Shown one piece after another: positions 1 through 8,137 of a DNA stretch of 22,998 nt. Source of the stretch: Enterocloster bolteae (GTDB taxonomy: Bacteria > Bacillota_A > Clostridia > Lachnospirales > Lachnospiraceae); NCBI GenBank assembly GCA_021769025.1, contig JAETTS010000003.1:1-22998 (forward strand). The letters run 5' to 3'. The notes below the pieces were generated by a model. It was given only the letters and a program-made list of their open reading frames with translations. It searched no databases and was not told the origin of the DNA. A program made the position numbers and the translations under genes. The stretch's first letter is position 1. The number at the start of each line of letters is the position of its first letter.

Positions 1-777
1 TCCACATATGAGATTGCGTTTGCCAGCGGAAGCGAAGAGTATAACTATGTTGTGGATGCGGTGACAGGAAAGATTATCTCTATGGACTGTAAAAGCGGAG
101 TACCCGATATGACATCTGCATCTAATATGACATCCGCGCCGACAGAGGAACCGCAGACAATAGATGTCCGGGAAGTGGCGGCACAAAGTGACAGCGCACC
201 GGAGGCGGCGGAACAAGGTGCCAGGGGACAGGAAACGCCCGGACAAAGCGTGAGCGCACCGGCCCGTGAGGGCAGTGGCAGCAAAGCAGAGGCGCAGCCC
301 GGTGCGGACGGACAGTATATCGGCACAGATGCGGCAAAGCAGGCTGCTTTAGACCATGCGGGCCTGAAGGAGGAAGAGGCAGGCTTTGTACATGTCCAGC
401 TGGAATTTGATGACGGCCGCTGGCAGTATGATGTGGAATTTTTTAAAGACAATACGGAATACGACTACAGTATAGACGCATTGACCGGTGAAATTTTAAA
501 ATATGACCACGATACAGAACATTTCCAGCATGGAGATGGCAAGAATCATCAGAGCTATGTGTCAGGAGAGATGATTTCGCCGGAGACAGCAGAGCAGATT
601 GCCCTGGAATATGCCGGTATCGCCCCGGCGGATGCCCAGTATTTGAAAGCAGAGCTTGATTATGATGACGGCGATGCCGAATATGAGATAGAGTGGAAGG
701 TGGGAACAACAGAATATTCCTGCGATGTGGATGCTTATACCGGGCAGATCCTGGCCTTTGAGAAGGATTTTGATTGA
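1..777 (+). CDS. PepSY-repeat protein, 3' part (5' end outside window)
   Basis: The reading frame is open from base 1 and ends with TGA at 775-777, so the true start lies upstream and only the last 258 residues are seen. Three PepSY-like units are visible. The tail of one ends near residue 24 (VDAVTGKI). A second runs from about residue 107 to 170 (ends IDALTGEIL), and a third from about 186 to 257 (ends VDAYTGQIL). Each ends in the typical D-x-x-T-G-x-I/L turn. The first two are joined by a low-complexity Ala/Glu/Gln/Pro-rich linker of about 70 residues. PepSY domains usually occur in secreted or surface proteins and are thought to inhibit or regulate proteases. The signal peptide or anchor cannot be judged because the N-terminus is missing. 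A strong hairpin follows at 810-833. The family assignment is fairly secure; the role is unknown. Confidence 0.8.
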   Translation, partial: STYEIAFASGSEEYNYVVDAVTGKIISMDCKSGVPDMTSASNMTSAPTEEPQTIDVREVAAQSDSAPEAAEQGARGQETPGQSVSAPAREGSGSKAEAQPGADGQYIGTDAAKQAALDHAGLKEEEAGFVHVQLEFDDGRWQYDVEFFKDNTEYDYSIDALTGEILKYDHDTEHFQHGDGKNHQSYVSGEMISPETAEQIALEYAGIAPADAQYLKAELDYDDGDAEYEIEWKVGTTEYSCDVDAYTGQILAFEKDFD

Positions 778-809
778 GAAGAACTCTGATTGAGAAGGAC
801 TCAGATTAA

Positions 810-833
810 CAGGGGCGGATTTCTCCGCCCCTG
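810..833 (+). terminator. hairpin after the PepSY gene, probable terminator
   Basis: A perfect 10-bp GC-rich stem (810-819 with 824-833) closes a 4-base loop, 33 bases after the PepSY stop codon. The following bases (TCCTTAC) make a poor U-tract, so efficiency as a plus-strand intrinsic terminator is uncertain. It also lies 62 bases beyond the stop of the convergent metG gene and could serve transcripts from both sides. Confidence 0.55.
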
Positions 834-894
834 TCCTTACGGCTGACGTTCCGCCGCATACGCCGAAACATACCTCCATCTGCTAAAAATCAGT

Positions 895-2523
895 TCACAA
901 AATAGACTTTAACTTTTCCGTTTCAATCTCTATTATTTTTTTATCAATTCTTTGAAATAACAACTCAACTTTCGGGAGAGCATAACCGGCCGGCACAGAT
1001 TTTCTCCCCCATCTGCCGCTGATATTCAGCCATCCCAACACCTTTTCGGATGAAAATGGTAAAAATGGTGACAGCAGCACAGCCAGATTAGCGATTATCT
1101 GGACGCATTGATACAGTGTATGATCACATGCGGTCTTATCCGTATTCCGTGTGATCCAGGGGCGCTCCGTATCAAAAAATTTATTTACCTCTCGTACAAA
1201 GTCAAATATTTCAGTAATGGCATCCTTAAAAGCACCTTTTTCAATCTGTGTTCCAACAGAAATAAACAAGCTGTCTATGCGCGTATTCACATCCGGATCA
1301 TCAGCTCCATCTGGAACAGCCCCATCACAATACTTTTCAATAAATGCCAGACAGCGGTTTACAAAATTCCCATAAGCGCCAAGGAGCAGGCCGTTGTGAC
1401 TGTGAACATATTCCCTCCATGAAAAGTCCCCGTCTTTCTTTTCGGGACCGTTGGCCAGGAAGAAGTAGCGGATGGAATCCGGCTCATACTTCTCCAGCAG
1501 ATCCTTCACCCATATTGCATAATTCTGGCTGGTGGATATTTTTCTGCCTTCGATTGTTAAATACTCGCTTGACACAATCTGGTCCGGCAAGTGCCATGGA
1601 CCGCCGTTAGCCAGCAAAAGGGAAGGCAATATGATGGTATGAAAAGGAATATTATCTTTCCCGTGTACATAATAATGCTTGGCATCTTTTCCCCAGAGAG
1701 CGTGAAAATCCCCATTTCCTGCTTCGGCCGCCGTTTTGCTTGCAGACAAATATCCCAGTACGTTTTCCGCCCATATATAGATGGTTTTATTTTCATAACC
1801 ATCCCTGGGGACTTTGACGCCCCATTCCAAATCCCTGGTCAATGCCCGGTCTCTTAAACCGTCATCTATATATCTGTTCGTAAATGCGACGGCATTTTTC
1901 CTCCAGTCCGGGTGGCTGTCAACCAATTTCTTTAATTCTGCCTTCAACTTTGTGATGGCTATATAAAGGTGCCTGGAGTTTTTGAAGGTGACCGACTTTT
2001 TGCACACGGCACAGACTGGTTCTATCAGGCTTTCCGGTTCCGGAACGAAACCACAGGTATCACATTGATCACCTCTGGTATCATTTCCGCATTTGGGACA
2101 TTTTCCCAACACGAAACGGTCAGCTAAAAAAGTACCGCAGTTTTCACAATAGGCCTGGGGAGACTCCTTTTCATAGACATAAGGACCTTCGTATAATTTC
2201 CGGTGAAATTCCCTCACAAAATTCTTGTGGGCGTCGTCGGAGGTTTTTGTATATACATCATAGCTGAACCCCAGCTTTTCGAAACATTGCACGAACTCCT
2301 GATGATAAAAATCGCTGATTTCCCTGGGCGTTCTGTTTTCCTGTTTTGCACGGATCGCCACGGGAGTTCCGTGACAATCGCTTCCGGATACATAATATAC
2401 ATTATCTCCGATGGCTCTGTGGTATCTGGCCAGCACATCTCCCGGCAGTAATCCGGCAATGTGGCCTATGTGCAGAGAACCATTGGCATAGGGCCATGCT
2501 CCGCCAATTAAAATATCTTTCAT
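895..2523 (-). CDS. metG: methionyl-tRNA synthetase (short form without C-terminal tRNA-binding domain)
   Basis: This class I synthetase attaches methionine to tRNA-Met in the cytoplasm. The 542-residue product starts with the conserved GGAWPYANGSLHIGH region, whose HIGH motif is at residues 18-21. The zinc-knuckle insertion has four CxxC pairs (C126/C129, C142/C145, C154/C157, C171/C174), as in the two-knuckle MetG1-type enzymes. The WAENVLGY and HGKDNIPFHT motifs of the active site follow, then a helical anticodon-binding domain. The second signature reads KISTS at 328-332 instead of KMSKS, so the second lysine is replaced by threonine. The C-terminal dimerisation and tRNA-binding domain of long MetRS forms is absent. 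The start at 2523 follows an AGGTATGTCAT-type leader end without a strong Shine-Dalgarno. Expression is predicted to be controlled by the T-box leader upstream. It may be a second MetRS alongside a housekeeping one; that is inference. Confidence 0.93.
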   Translation of the reverse strand: MKDILIGGAWPYANGSLHIGHIAGLLPGDVLARYHRAIGDNVYYVSGSDCHGTPVAIRAKQENRTPREISDFYHQEFVQCFEKLGFSYDVYTKTSDDAHKNFVREFHRKLYEGPYVYEKESPQAYCENCGTFLADRFVLGKCPKCGNDTRGDQCDTCGFVPEPESLIEPVCAVCKKSVTFKNSRHLYIAITKLKAELKKLVDSHPDWRKNAVAFTNRYIDDGLRDRALTRDLEWGVKVPRDGYENKTIYIWAENVLGYLSASKTAAEAGNGDFHALWGKDAKHYYVHGKDNIPFHTIILPSLLLANGGPWHLPDQIVSSEYLTIEGRKISTSQNYAIWVKDLLEKYEPDSIRYFFLANGPEKKDGDFSWREYVHSHNGLLLGAYGNFVNRCLAFIEKYCDGAVPDGADDPDVNTRIDSLFISVGTQIEKGAFKDAITEIFDFVREVNKFFDTERPWITRNTDKTACDHTLYQCVQIIANLAVLLSPFLPFSSEKVLGWLNISGRWGRKSVPAGYALPKVELLFQRIDKKIIEIETEKLKSIL

Positions 2524-2982
2524 ATGACATACCTCATTTCTTAAATTTATGGTGATAACTTATTTTGCAGTGTGTTTCGGACATTCATCCTTAGGGTTTA
2601 TTCCTTTTTGTCCATAAAAAAGCCCTCCTCTCTGAAAAATTTCTTTTTCAGGGACGAGAGCAGACGCTTCGTGTTACCACCCTAAATTCACCTGTATCTC
2701 ACGATACAGGCCTTATCAACTACGGATGAGAAATGATTCATCGATAGTCTATCACAGTAACGGGTGAACCCGTCGCAGCCTTGGCATCTGTACTGCCTTG
2801 TGGAAATAGCAGGTAGTGTATTAGCTTCGGTACGCAGCTCCGAGACCATTTTCAGCAGCCCCTTTTGTGCCTGTTCTCACCTGCTCAGACTCTCTGTATC
2901 ATATCTAACTGCTTACTCTTCTCTTCCTAGCCTTTGTTATACTTTTGCAGATTGTGCAACAGTTCAGGTATCCCTGAACTGT
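2524..2982 (-). ncRNA. T-box leader, methionine-specific, upstream of metG
   Basis: Read on the minus strand, the leader contains the T-box core AGGGTGGTAACACG (plus-strand 2670-2683). The core lies just before a hairpin (about 2614-2665) made of CTGAAAAA, a GAAA loop and TTTTTCAG, followed by a T-run, which is the transcription terminator. Stem I features are present further 5': an AGAGAG region, a GGTGAGAACAGGCA segment, and a specifier loop reading GAAAATGG. The in-loop codon ATG (plus-strand 2847-2849) is the methionine codon and matches the downstream enzyme. T-box RNAs bind uncharged tRNA and switch from terminator to antiterminator. Uncharged tRNA-Met should therefore raise metG expression. 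The exact 5' end is inferred from the promoter. Confidence 0.92.
2614..2665 (-). terminator. T-box conditional terminator of metG
   Basis: On the minus strand an 8-bp stem (CTGAAAAA with TTTTTCAG) around a GAAA loop is flanked by partly pairing GC-rich arms and ends in seven T residues (plus-strand A-run 2615-2621). It directly follows the T-box sequence, which would pair with its 5' arm to form the antiterminator. About 90 bases separate it from the metG start codon. Confidence 0.85.
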
Positions 2983-2988
2983 TACTAG

Positions 2989-3017
2989 ATTGTACAATGA
3001 ATCCATGGTGGTGTCAA
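2989..3017 (-). promoter_or_regulatory. sigma-A promoter for the T-box/metG transcript
   Basis: Minus strand: a perfect -35 TTGACA (plus 3012-3017), a 17-base spacer and a -10 TACAAT (plus 2989-2994), one mismatch from consensus. The start point should fall near 2982. An 11-bp inverted repeat (2958-2968 with 2973-2983, 4-base loop) then lies at the very 5' end of the RNA and may form a protective hairpin. Confidence 0.85.
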
Positions 3018-3096
3018 TATTTTTATTGCAATCATATCATAATTGGAACTTATATAAAAATCGGAAAATTTTAGTAAAGGAAGTCATAAAATATAT

Positions 3097-3124
3097 TTGT
3101 TTTACACCCCAAAAATGATATAAT
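3097..3124 (+). promoter_or_regulatory. promoter for the lipoprotein gene
   Basis: A perfect -10 TATAAT (3119-3124) lies 16 bases after a TTGTTT -35-like hexamer (3097-3102). The start codon at 3175 is 51 bases downstream, with GGGAGG at 3161-3166 as ribosome binding site. The promoter is divergent from the metG promoter about 80 bases to the left. Confidence 0.65.
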
Positions 3125-3174
3125 GACAAGAGTTATATGAAATAAAAACATTTTATTATTGGGAGGATTAAATA

Positions 3175-4050
3175 ATGAAGAGAAAGGCGTTAGTATTTAT
3201 CGTAGCGGCAATGGCAGTTCTTAATGGGTGCGCTACTGAGTCAGTACAGACGACAACAGCTGCTACAACTACAGAAGCTGTATCTGAAGTTTCTGAGGTT
3301 GTCGAAGATAATGAGCCGGAGGAGACATCGCAGGAGGTTACTCCGATAGAGAATCCTACGTTGAGTGAAGCAGCTAAGAAGGCTGTGGAGGAATCCACAG
3401 CTGCTATGCAGGAAACAAAATCTGTCTCTACATGGGACGAGAGTAAATATTACCCTTTGGAATGGTATCAGGATATGGACGATAGGGTGGGTACCAGGTT
3501 TAATCCGGGTATATATACGTTTCCTGAGACCGGATTACAGGCCAACCAGATTTGTATACGCGGACAAGTAATTGAGTTACCTACAACTATCGAGTACTTA
3601 CAGGAACTGTTTCCCAACTATATACGGGAGGATAATGGTGATAAGATATATCTTCATGATCCGGACGATGATTACGGATACTTTCATATTATTTTCTGTA
3701 ATTTTACAGATGGTGTAAGATGGCCTGTTAAAACCGAAGGACAATACTTGTACGCGAGTATAGTTAGCTATGATGAAGAAATTTATCCTGAGAATCTAGG
3801 ATATGTTCCGCAGGGATACACTATGGGTGATGGGATGCCTGAAGGTTATGAGAATGTTGACAGTGCGTTTTCAACCGATGCGTATTTTGCACATAACTTT
3901 GGTTTTGCTGATGATGTTGCAGTTTGTAGGTGGGAGCATATAGATGGTGATCATCTTACAGTCAGCTTGATGAGGGGTAAGTTTGGAGTTGTGAATCTGA
4001 TTGGATTAGAGTACAATACTATCAAAGAATGGGGCGGATATAGCCAGTGA
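3175..4050 (+). CDS. putative lipoprotein of unknown function
   Basis: The 291-residue product starts with MKRK, a hydrophobic stretch and a lipobox ending in L-N-G-C, with Cys19 as the likely lipidated residue, so it should be anchored on the outer face of the cytoplasmic membrane. Residues about 20-85 are a Thr/Glu/Ser-rich, disordered-looking linker. Residues about 95-291 form a compact domain rich in Tyr, Trp, Asp and Gly that I cannot assign to a family. Similar architecture (lipobox, acidic linker, single globular domain) is common in Clostridia surface proteins of unknown role. It stands alone with its own promoter and a terminator downstream. It has no evident link to the metabolic genes on either side. 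The start is supported by GGGAGG nine bases upstream. Confidence 0.8.
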   Translation: MKRKALVFIVAAMAVLNGCATESVQTTTAATTTEAVSEVSEVVEDNEPEETSQEVTPIENPTLSEAAKKAVEESTAAMQETKSVSTWDESKYYPLEWYQDMDDRVGTRFNPGIYTFPETGLQANQICIRGQVIELPTTIEYLQELFPNYIREDNGDKIYLHDPDDDYGYFHIIFCNFTDGVRWPVKTEGQYLYASIVSYDEEIYPENLGYVPQGYTMGDGMPEGYENVDSAFSTDAYFAHNFGFADDVAVCRWEHIDGDHLTVSLMRGKFGVVNLIGLEYNTIKEWGGYSQ

Positions 4051-4204
4051 GTACGAAGGATTTAGGAGTGTTGCCTTCTCGTCACGGCTAAGTGCCCCTA
4101 GCGGCCATCCCCAAAAGCCAAAGCTTGCCTGGGTGCTTTCATCCAGCATTCATGCATCCCTTTCGTGAATTGTATGATAAATTTGCAAAAGGACGAAACT
4201 TATA

Positions 4205-4248
4205 AAAAACGCACCAAATGACAGAACGCCATGATTTGGTGCGTTTTT
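4205..4248. terminator. bidirectional intrinsic terminator
   Basis: A perfect 15-bp stem (4205-4219 with 4234-4248) closes a 14-base loop. The stem carries A5 at the left end and T5 at the right end, so each strand ends the hairpin in a U-run. It sits between the convergent lipoprotein gene (ends 4050) and the minus-strand hydroxylase operon (ends 4265), and can terminate both. Bases 4051-4204 hold no gene that I can recognise. Confidence 0.88.
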
Positions 4249-4264
4249 CCATTATGTTACACTT

Positions 4265-4771
4265 CTATACCAATTCCGCCTTCTCTTCCTTCCCCAGCCT
4301 CCGAAGCATGGTCTTCTTCACCGCCTTGAAAATATTTTCATACCCCGTACACCGGCACAGATGGCCGGACAGTTTCTTGCGGATTTCCTCATCGGAAAAT
4401 TCCCTGCCCGCCTCCAGAAGCTCCACGGCGCTCATGATAAACCCGGGAGTGCAGAAGCCGCACTGAACCGCCGCCTCATCCAGAAACGCCTGCTGGATAT
4501 CGGAGAGCTCTCCATTAGGCCCGGCCAGTCCCTCTAAGGTAAGGATTTCCTTTCCTTCCGCCCATACGGCCAGGTAGATACAGGAGTTGAAGCACTCCCC
4601 GTTGATGATCACATTGCACGCCCCGCACTCCCCTACCTCACAGCCTTTTTTCACGCTGGTAAGGCGGTAGTCGTCTCGCAGCATGTCTGTTAGGGAGGCA
4701 CGGACGTCCACCATTTTCTCCACCTTCTTCCCGTTGATGGTACAGGAAACCAGTTTATACTGTCTGCTCAT
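4265..4771 (-). CDS. molybdenum hydroxylase, 2Fe-2S subunit (XdhC/CoxS type)
   Basis: This is the small electron-transfer subunit of a xanthine-dehydrogenase-type enzyme. It passes electrons from the Mo centre towards the FAD subunit. With the start chosen here it has 168 residues, the usual size. The plant-ferredoxin-like cluster ligands are C44, C49, C52 and C64. The second cluster ligands are C104, C107, C139 and C141 (CGFC and CRC motifs). I chose the ATG at 4771 rather than the in-frame ATG at 4789 because AGGAGG lies about nine bases before it. The start overlaps the end of the FAD-subunit gene by 17 bases, indicating translational coupling. It is the last gene of a three-gene minus-strand operon ending at the bidirectional terminator. 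The substrate is not determined by this subunit. Confidence 0.93.
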   Translation of the reverse strand: MSRQYKLVSCTINGKKVEKMVDVRASLTDMLRDDYRLTSVKKGCEVGECGACNVIINGECFNSCIYLAVWAEGKEILTLEGLAGPNGELSDIQQAFLDEAAVQCGFCTPGFIMSAVELLEAGREFSDEEIRKKLSGHLCRCTGYENIFKAVKKTMLRRLGKEEKAELV

Positions 4772-5651
4772 CACATTCACCTCCTGCAAGTCTGATGGAC
4801 TCTCTCAGCGCCCGTTCCGCCAAAACCACGGCAATGTGCTGGCGGAAGGCTTTGGATGCTCTCCAGCTGTCCCGGGGCCGGATGTCCTCCAGGACGGCCT
4901 GCGCAAAATCTTTCACCGTTTTTTCGCACACCGGTTTACCCTTTGCCTCTTTTTCCGCCGAAACCGCACGCAGCGGCACCGGTCCTGCCACGCCGTAGGC
5001 GATCCGTACATCCTGAATCACCGTTTTGTCCTCCGACAGCTTCACATTCACCGAGCAGCCCAGGGTTGCAATGTCCATGGCATTGCGCATGGCATATTTG
5101 ATATAGTGTCCGAAATATCCTTCATAAGCCGGCTTCGGAATGATAATCGCCGTCTGCACTTCCCCTTGATGAAGGTCCACAACACCGGCCCTGATGTAAA
5201 ATTTTTCAATGGGGATTTGGCGCACGCCCTCCGGCCCCGTAATCTCCACCACGGCATCCCAGGCATGAAGGGTAGAGGCGGAATCCGCAGAAGTCACCCC
5301 GTTGCAGGTATTGCCACCGATGGTTCCGATATTCCGTATCTGGGGACCGCCTACCATGTCCACCGCTTCCCCCAGCACCCGGATATGCTTCTGTATAATA
5401 GGGTCGTTGGTAATATGGGAAAAGCTGGTCAGAGAACCGATGCGGATGCTTCCGTCCGCCTCATAGCTGACACCGCGCATTTCATCAATCCCGTAGATGC
5501 TCACAAGCTCTCTTCCTGCAAGTTTCCTTTCTCGTATCTTTATAAGAACATCGCTTCCCCCTGCAATAACCAGGGCTTCCGGATGTTCCACAAGAAGACG
5601 GACCGCGTCCTTCACGCTTTTGGCTTCATAAAGCGCCTTGATATCATACAT
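4755..5651 (-). CDS. molybdenum hydroxylase, FAD-binding subunit (XdhB/CoxM type)
   Basis: This 298-residue protein is the middle subunit. It carries FAD and transfers electrons from the 2Fe-2S centres to an acceptor. The two FAD-binding loops are visible: AGGSD at residues 30-34 and TIGGN at 110-114, the latter followed by CNGVTSAD. Length matches the stand-alone subunit of three-subunit bacterial enzymes. AAAGGAGG precedes the start by eight bases. Only 19 bases separate it from the Mo-subunit gene, and its 3' end overlaps the 2Fe-2S gene, so the three are one transcript. The physiological acceptor (NAD or a ferredoxin-like carrier) cannot be read from the sequence. Confidence 0.92.
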   Translation of the reverse strand: MYDIKALYEAKSVKDAVRLLVEHPEALVIAGGSDVLIKIRERKLAGRELVSIYGIDEMRGVSYEADGSIRIGSLTSFSHITNDPIIQKHIRVLGEAVDMVGGPQIRNIGTIGGNTCNGVTSADSASTLHAWDAVVEITGPEGVRQIPIEKFYIRAGVVDLHQGEVQTAIIIPKPAYEGYFGHYIKYAMRNAMDIATLGCSVNVKLSEDKTVIQDVRIAYGVAGPVPLRAVSAEKEAKGKPVCEKTVKDFAQAVLEDIRPRDSWRASKAFRQHIAVVLAERALRESIRLAGGECDEQTV

Positions 5652-5670
5652 AGTAAAACCTCCTTTCTGC

Positions 5671-7956
5671 CTATAACAGCCCCTCTTCTTTAAACCTGGC
5701 GAACAGGTTGTGAGGATTCACAGGCGCCTTGTTGACAAATACTCCCGTTGCCTGATACACCGCATTCCGAATGGCAGGAGCCACGGAACAGGCAGGCGGC
5801 TCTCCCAGGCCTTTGGTCCCAAAGGAACTGGTAGGCTCCGGGTTCTCCACAAACAGCGCCTTCAGGCGGGGATGGTCCATACAGGTGGACAGTTTATAAT
5901 CCAGCAGATTATTGTTCAGGGCGCGCCCTGTCTTCTCATCGAACATCAGCTGTTCCGACAGCCCGAATCCGATGCCCATACTCATGCCTCCATGAACCTG
6001 GGCCGCCGCCAGAGCCGGATTAATCAGGTTTCCTGCATCATGGACATTTACAAGGTCCAGAAGCTTTACCTTGCACATGGGAATATCCACCTCCACCTCC
6101 GCGATGGTACATCCGAAGGAATAGGCATTGGACTTAATCTGGGCAGTGCTTTCCGCCGTCAGGTGCTGGCTGTTGCTTAAACTGTACAGAGCCTCCGCGG
6201 CCAGCTCCCCCAGAGTCATCAGAATCCGTCCGTCTGTGGTCCGGACAATATTTCCGTCAACAATATCCAGATTATAAGAAGGCATGCGGGTCAATCCATG
6301 GGCATACTCCAGGATGCGCTCCTTCAGAAGAAGCCCGGTCTGCCGGATGGAGAACCCTGCCGTGTAAGTCTGTCTGGAGGCATAAGCGCCGGTTCCAAAA
6401 GGCGTCACATCCGTATCCTGGCAGGATATGACATGGACAGATTCCAGCGGTACGCCCAGGACATCGGCGGTCATCTGGGCAAAAGCCGTATCCGCCCCCT
6501 GCCCGATCTCCGTCTCACCCAGCTGAACCTGAAGGGAACCGTCCGGATTTAAGACCATGCGGCAGGAGGAAGTCTCCAGAGAAATAGGCCACACAGCCGT
6601 GTTGTACCAGAATACAGACACGCCTATGCCCCGGCGGATATCCCCTGTCTGATTCTGATATTCCCGATACTTCCGCTTATAATCCATGGCAGCCATAGCC
6701 TTATCCAGACACTGGTTAAAGCTGTCGTCATACAGTTCGTTTTTCGAAAAATGATCCACATAACCTACGGGCATCAGATTCCTGCGCCGGAATTCCACAG
6801 GATCCATGCCAAGCCTTGCAGCAGCCTCCTCTGTGTGGCCTTCCACCGCCCACATGGTCTGAGGAATGCCGTACCCCCGCATGGCCCCTGCCACGGATTT
6901 GTTGGTAAATACCGTGTAGGCATCCACCTCCACATTTTCACAGGGGTAAAGCTGGGGAAATGCACCTGCCCCCTTGGCGGCGATGCTGTGTCCATGGGAT
7001 GTATAGGCCCCCTGGTCGGAAAATGCCTCCAGCTTCCGGGCCGCATAGGTTCCGTCCGGACGCACCCAGGAAATGATATGGCTGCGGATAGAGTGCCGCA
7101 CCCGGTTGGACACAAAGGTATCCTCCCTGGGAATATCGATCTTCACCAGGTGTCCGCCCAGCTGCATGCACAGCCATGCACAGAGAGGCTCATACAGCAC
7201 ATCCTGCTTATTGCCGAACCCACCGCCGATATACGGCTTGACGACACGGATCTTCCCCCAGCTGATTCCCAGGGCCTGGCCCACCACCCGGCGGACAATG
7301 TGAGGAATCTGCGTGGAGGAAACAATGTTGATCCGATCCCCCTCCATCTGGGCATAGCAGATAAAATTCTCCAGGTGGCAGTGCTGCACCACAGGCGTCT
7401 CATACCATCCTTCCACCTTGATAAGCCCCGGCTCCTTCACAGCCTCCTCATAATTCCCCTGCCGTATGGAAGTATGTTTCAAAATATTGTTAGGATAATT
7501 CTTATGTATCTGGGGTGCGCCGTCCTTCATGGCCTCCTGCACATCCAGCACGAAAGGATACTCCTCATACTCAACGCGGATAGCTTCAATGGCCTGAGAA
7601 GCCGCCACTTCATCTTCCGCCACCACGGCCCCGATATCATCTCCATAGAACCGGACATCCTCCGTCAGCACCAGCCGGTCCGCCACATCCTGGTGGGCTG
7701 CGTCCGTAGACCACGGATGGCCTGCTGTAGGAAAATAGTTTTTCTCCTTCACATCAAAGCAGGTGAATATCCTTACGACGCCAGGTATTTTCTCTGCTTT
7801 GGACGTATCTATGGATACCACTTTGCCGTGGGCGATGGATGAATGAAGGATCCGGACGACATACGCGCCTTTGTCACACAGATCATCCGTGTACTTTGTC
7901 CGCCCCAGCACCTTGTCATAGGCATCCACCCGGGTTACGTTCTTTCCTGCATACAT
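5671..7956 (-). CDS. molybdenum hydroxylase, molybdopterin-binding catalytic subunit (XdhA-like)
   Basis: This 761-residue catalytic subunit hydroxylates a carbon in an N-heterocycle, using water as oxygen source. Visible motifs are the GGGFGNKQ loop (244-251), AMRGYGIPQ containing R360, GQGADTAF, and the GLGEPP segment whose E719 matches the catalytic base of the family. R360 corresponds to the substrate-binding Arg of xanthine oxidoreductases (bovine Arg880). The position of bovine Glu802, right after the GGGFGxK loop, is Gln251 here, as I recall for E. coli XdhA-like proteins. The ATG at 7956 is chosen over one at 7998 because AAAGGAG lies seven bases upstream. The divergent PucR gene points to purine or pyrimidine catabolism. 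Candidate substrates are xanthine, hypoxanthine or uracil; the last would yield barbiturate for the ring-opening enzyme encoded nearby. Substrate choice is inference. Confidence 0.92.
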   Translation of the reverse strand: MYAGKNVTRVDAYDKVLGRTKYTDDLCDKGAYVVRILHSSIAHGKVVSIDTSKAEKIPGVVRIFTCFDVKEKNYFPTAGHPWSTDAAHQDVADRLVLTEDVRFYGDDIGAVVAEDEVAASQAIEAIRVEYEEYPFVLDVQEAMKDGAPQIHKNYPNNILKHTSIRQGNYEEAVKEPGLIKVEGWYETPVVQHCHLENFICYAQMEGDRINIVSSTQIPHIVRRVVGQALGISWGKIRVVKPYIGGGFGNKQDVLYEPLCAWLCMQLGGHLVKIDIPREDTFVSNRVRHSIRSHIISWVRPDGTYAARKLEAFSDQGAYTSHGHSIAAKGAGAFPQLYPCENVEVDAYTVFTNKSVAGAMRGYGIPQTMWAVEGHTEEAAARLGMDPVEFRRRNLMPVGYVDHFSKNELYDDSFNQCLDKAMAAMDYKRKYREYQNQTGDIRRGIGVSVFWYNTAVWPISLETSSCRMVLNPDGSLQVQLGETEIGQGADTAFAQMTADVLGVPLESVHVISCQDTDVTPFGTGAYASRQTYTAGFSIRQTGLLLKERILEYAHGLTRMPSYNLDIVDGNIVRTTDGRILMTLGELAAEALYSLSNSQHLTAESTAQIKSNAYSFGCTIAEVEVDIPMCKVKLLDLVNVHDAGNLINPALAAAQVHGGMSMGIGFGLSEQLMFDEKTGRALNNNLLDYKLSTCMDHPRLKALFVENPEPTSSFGTKGLGEPPACSVAPAIRNAVYQATGVFVNKAPVNPHNLFARFKEEGLL

Positions 7957-8006
7957 GTATATTCTCCTTTCATAAAGTTTTTGGATAACGACCATCAACT
8001 AAGTCT

Positions 8007-8012
8007 ATTATA
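8007..8012 (-). promoter_or_regulatory. -10 element of the hydroxylase operon promoter
   Basis: On the minus strand this is a perfect TATAAT, 51 bases before the chosen Mo-subunit start. The expected -35 region (around 8030-8035) reads GTGCAA, a weak match, which suggests a promoter that needs an activator such as the adjacent PucR protein. Confidence 0.55.
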
Positions 8013-8048
8013 CCTTTATATAAGGCATTTTGCACTTGTTTTATGCTT

Positions 8049-8093
8049 TTTTTCTCAGATTTTTGGTATTTTTATTCTGTTTTTCTCAGATTT
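8049..8093. promoter_or_regulatory. 14-bp direct repeat, candidate PucR operator
   Basis: The sequence TTTTTCTCAGATTT occurs twice without mismatch, at 8049-8062 and 8080-8093. The start-to-start distance is 31 bp, close to three helical turns, so both copies face the same side of the DNA. They lie just upstream of the hydroxylase promoter. The right copy falls inside the putative pucR promoter (possible -10 TACAAT at 8098-8103). This suggests activation leftward and autoregulation rightward. I did not see the element elsewhere in the window. Confidence 0.6.
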
Positions 8094-8137
8094 ATGATAC
8101 AATCGCTGTTACAAAACTAGCAGGAGGAGGCAAAACC

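Noticed and set aside
2764..2988. Open frame of 74 codons on the plus strand
   Set aside because: It lies entirely within the T-box leader of metG, whose RNA elements explain the sequence, and has no ribosome binding site.
4683..5693. Long plus-strand frame of 336 codons opposite the FAD-subunit gene
   Set aside because: It is antisense to a clearly recognised gene, is rich in Arg, His and Pro, and shows no family motif; a mirror of G-rich coding sequence.
6751..7842. Long plus-strand frame of 363 codons opposite the Mo-subunit gene
   Set aside because: Antisense shadow of the catalytic subunit gene, with biased His/Pro/Arg content and no start signal.
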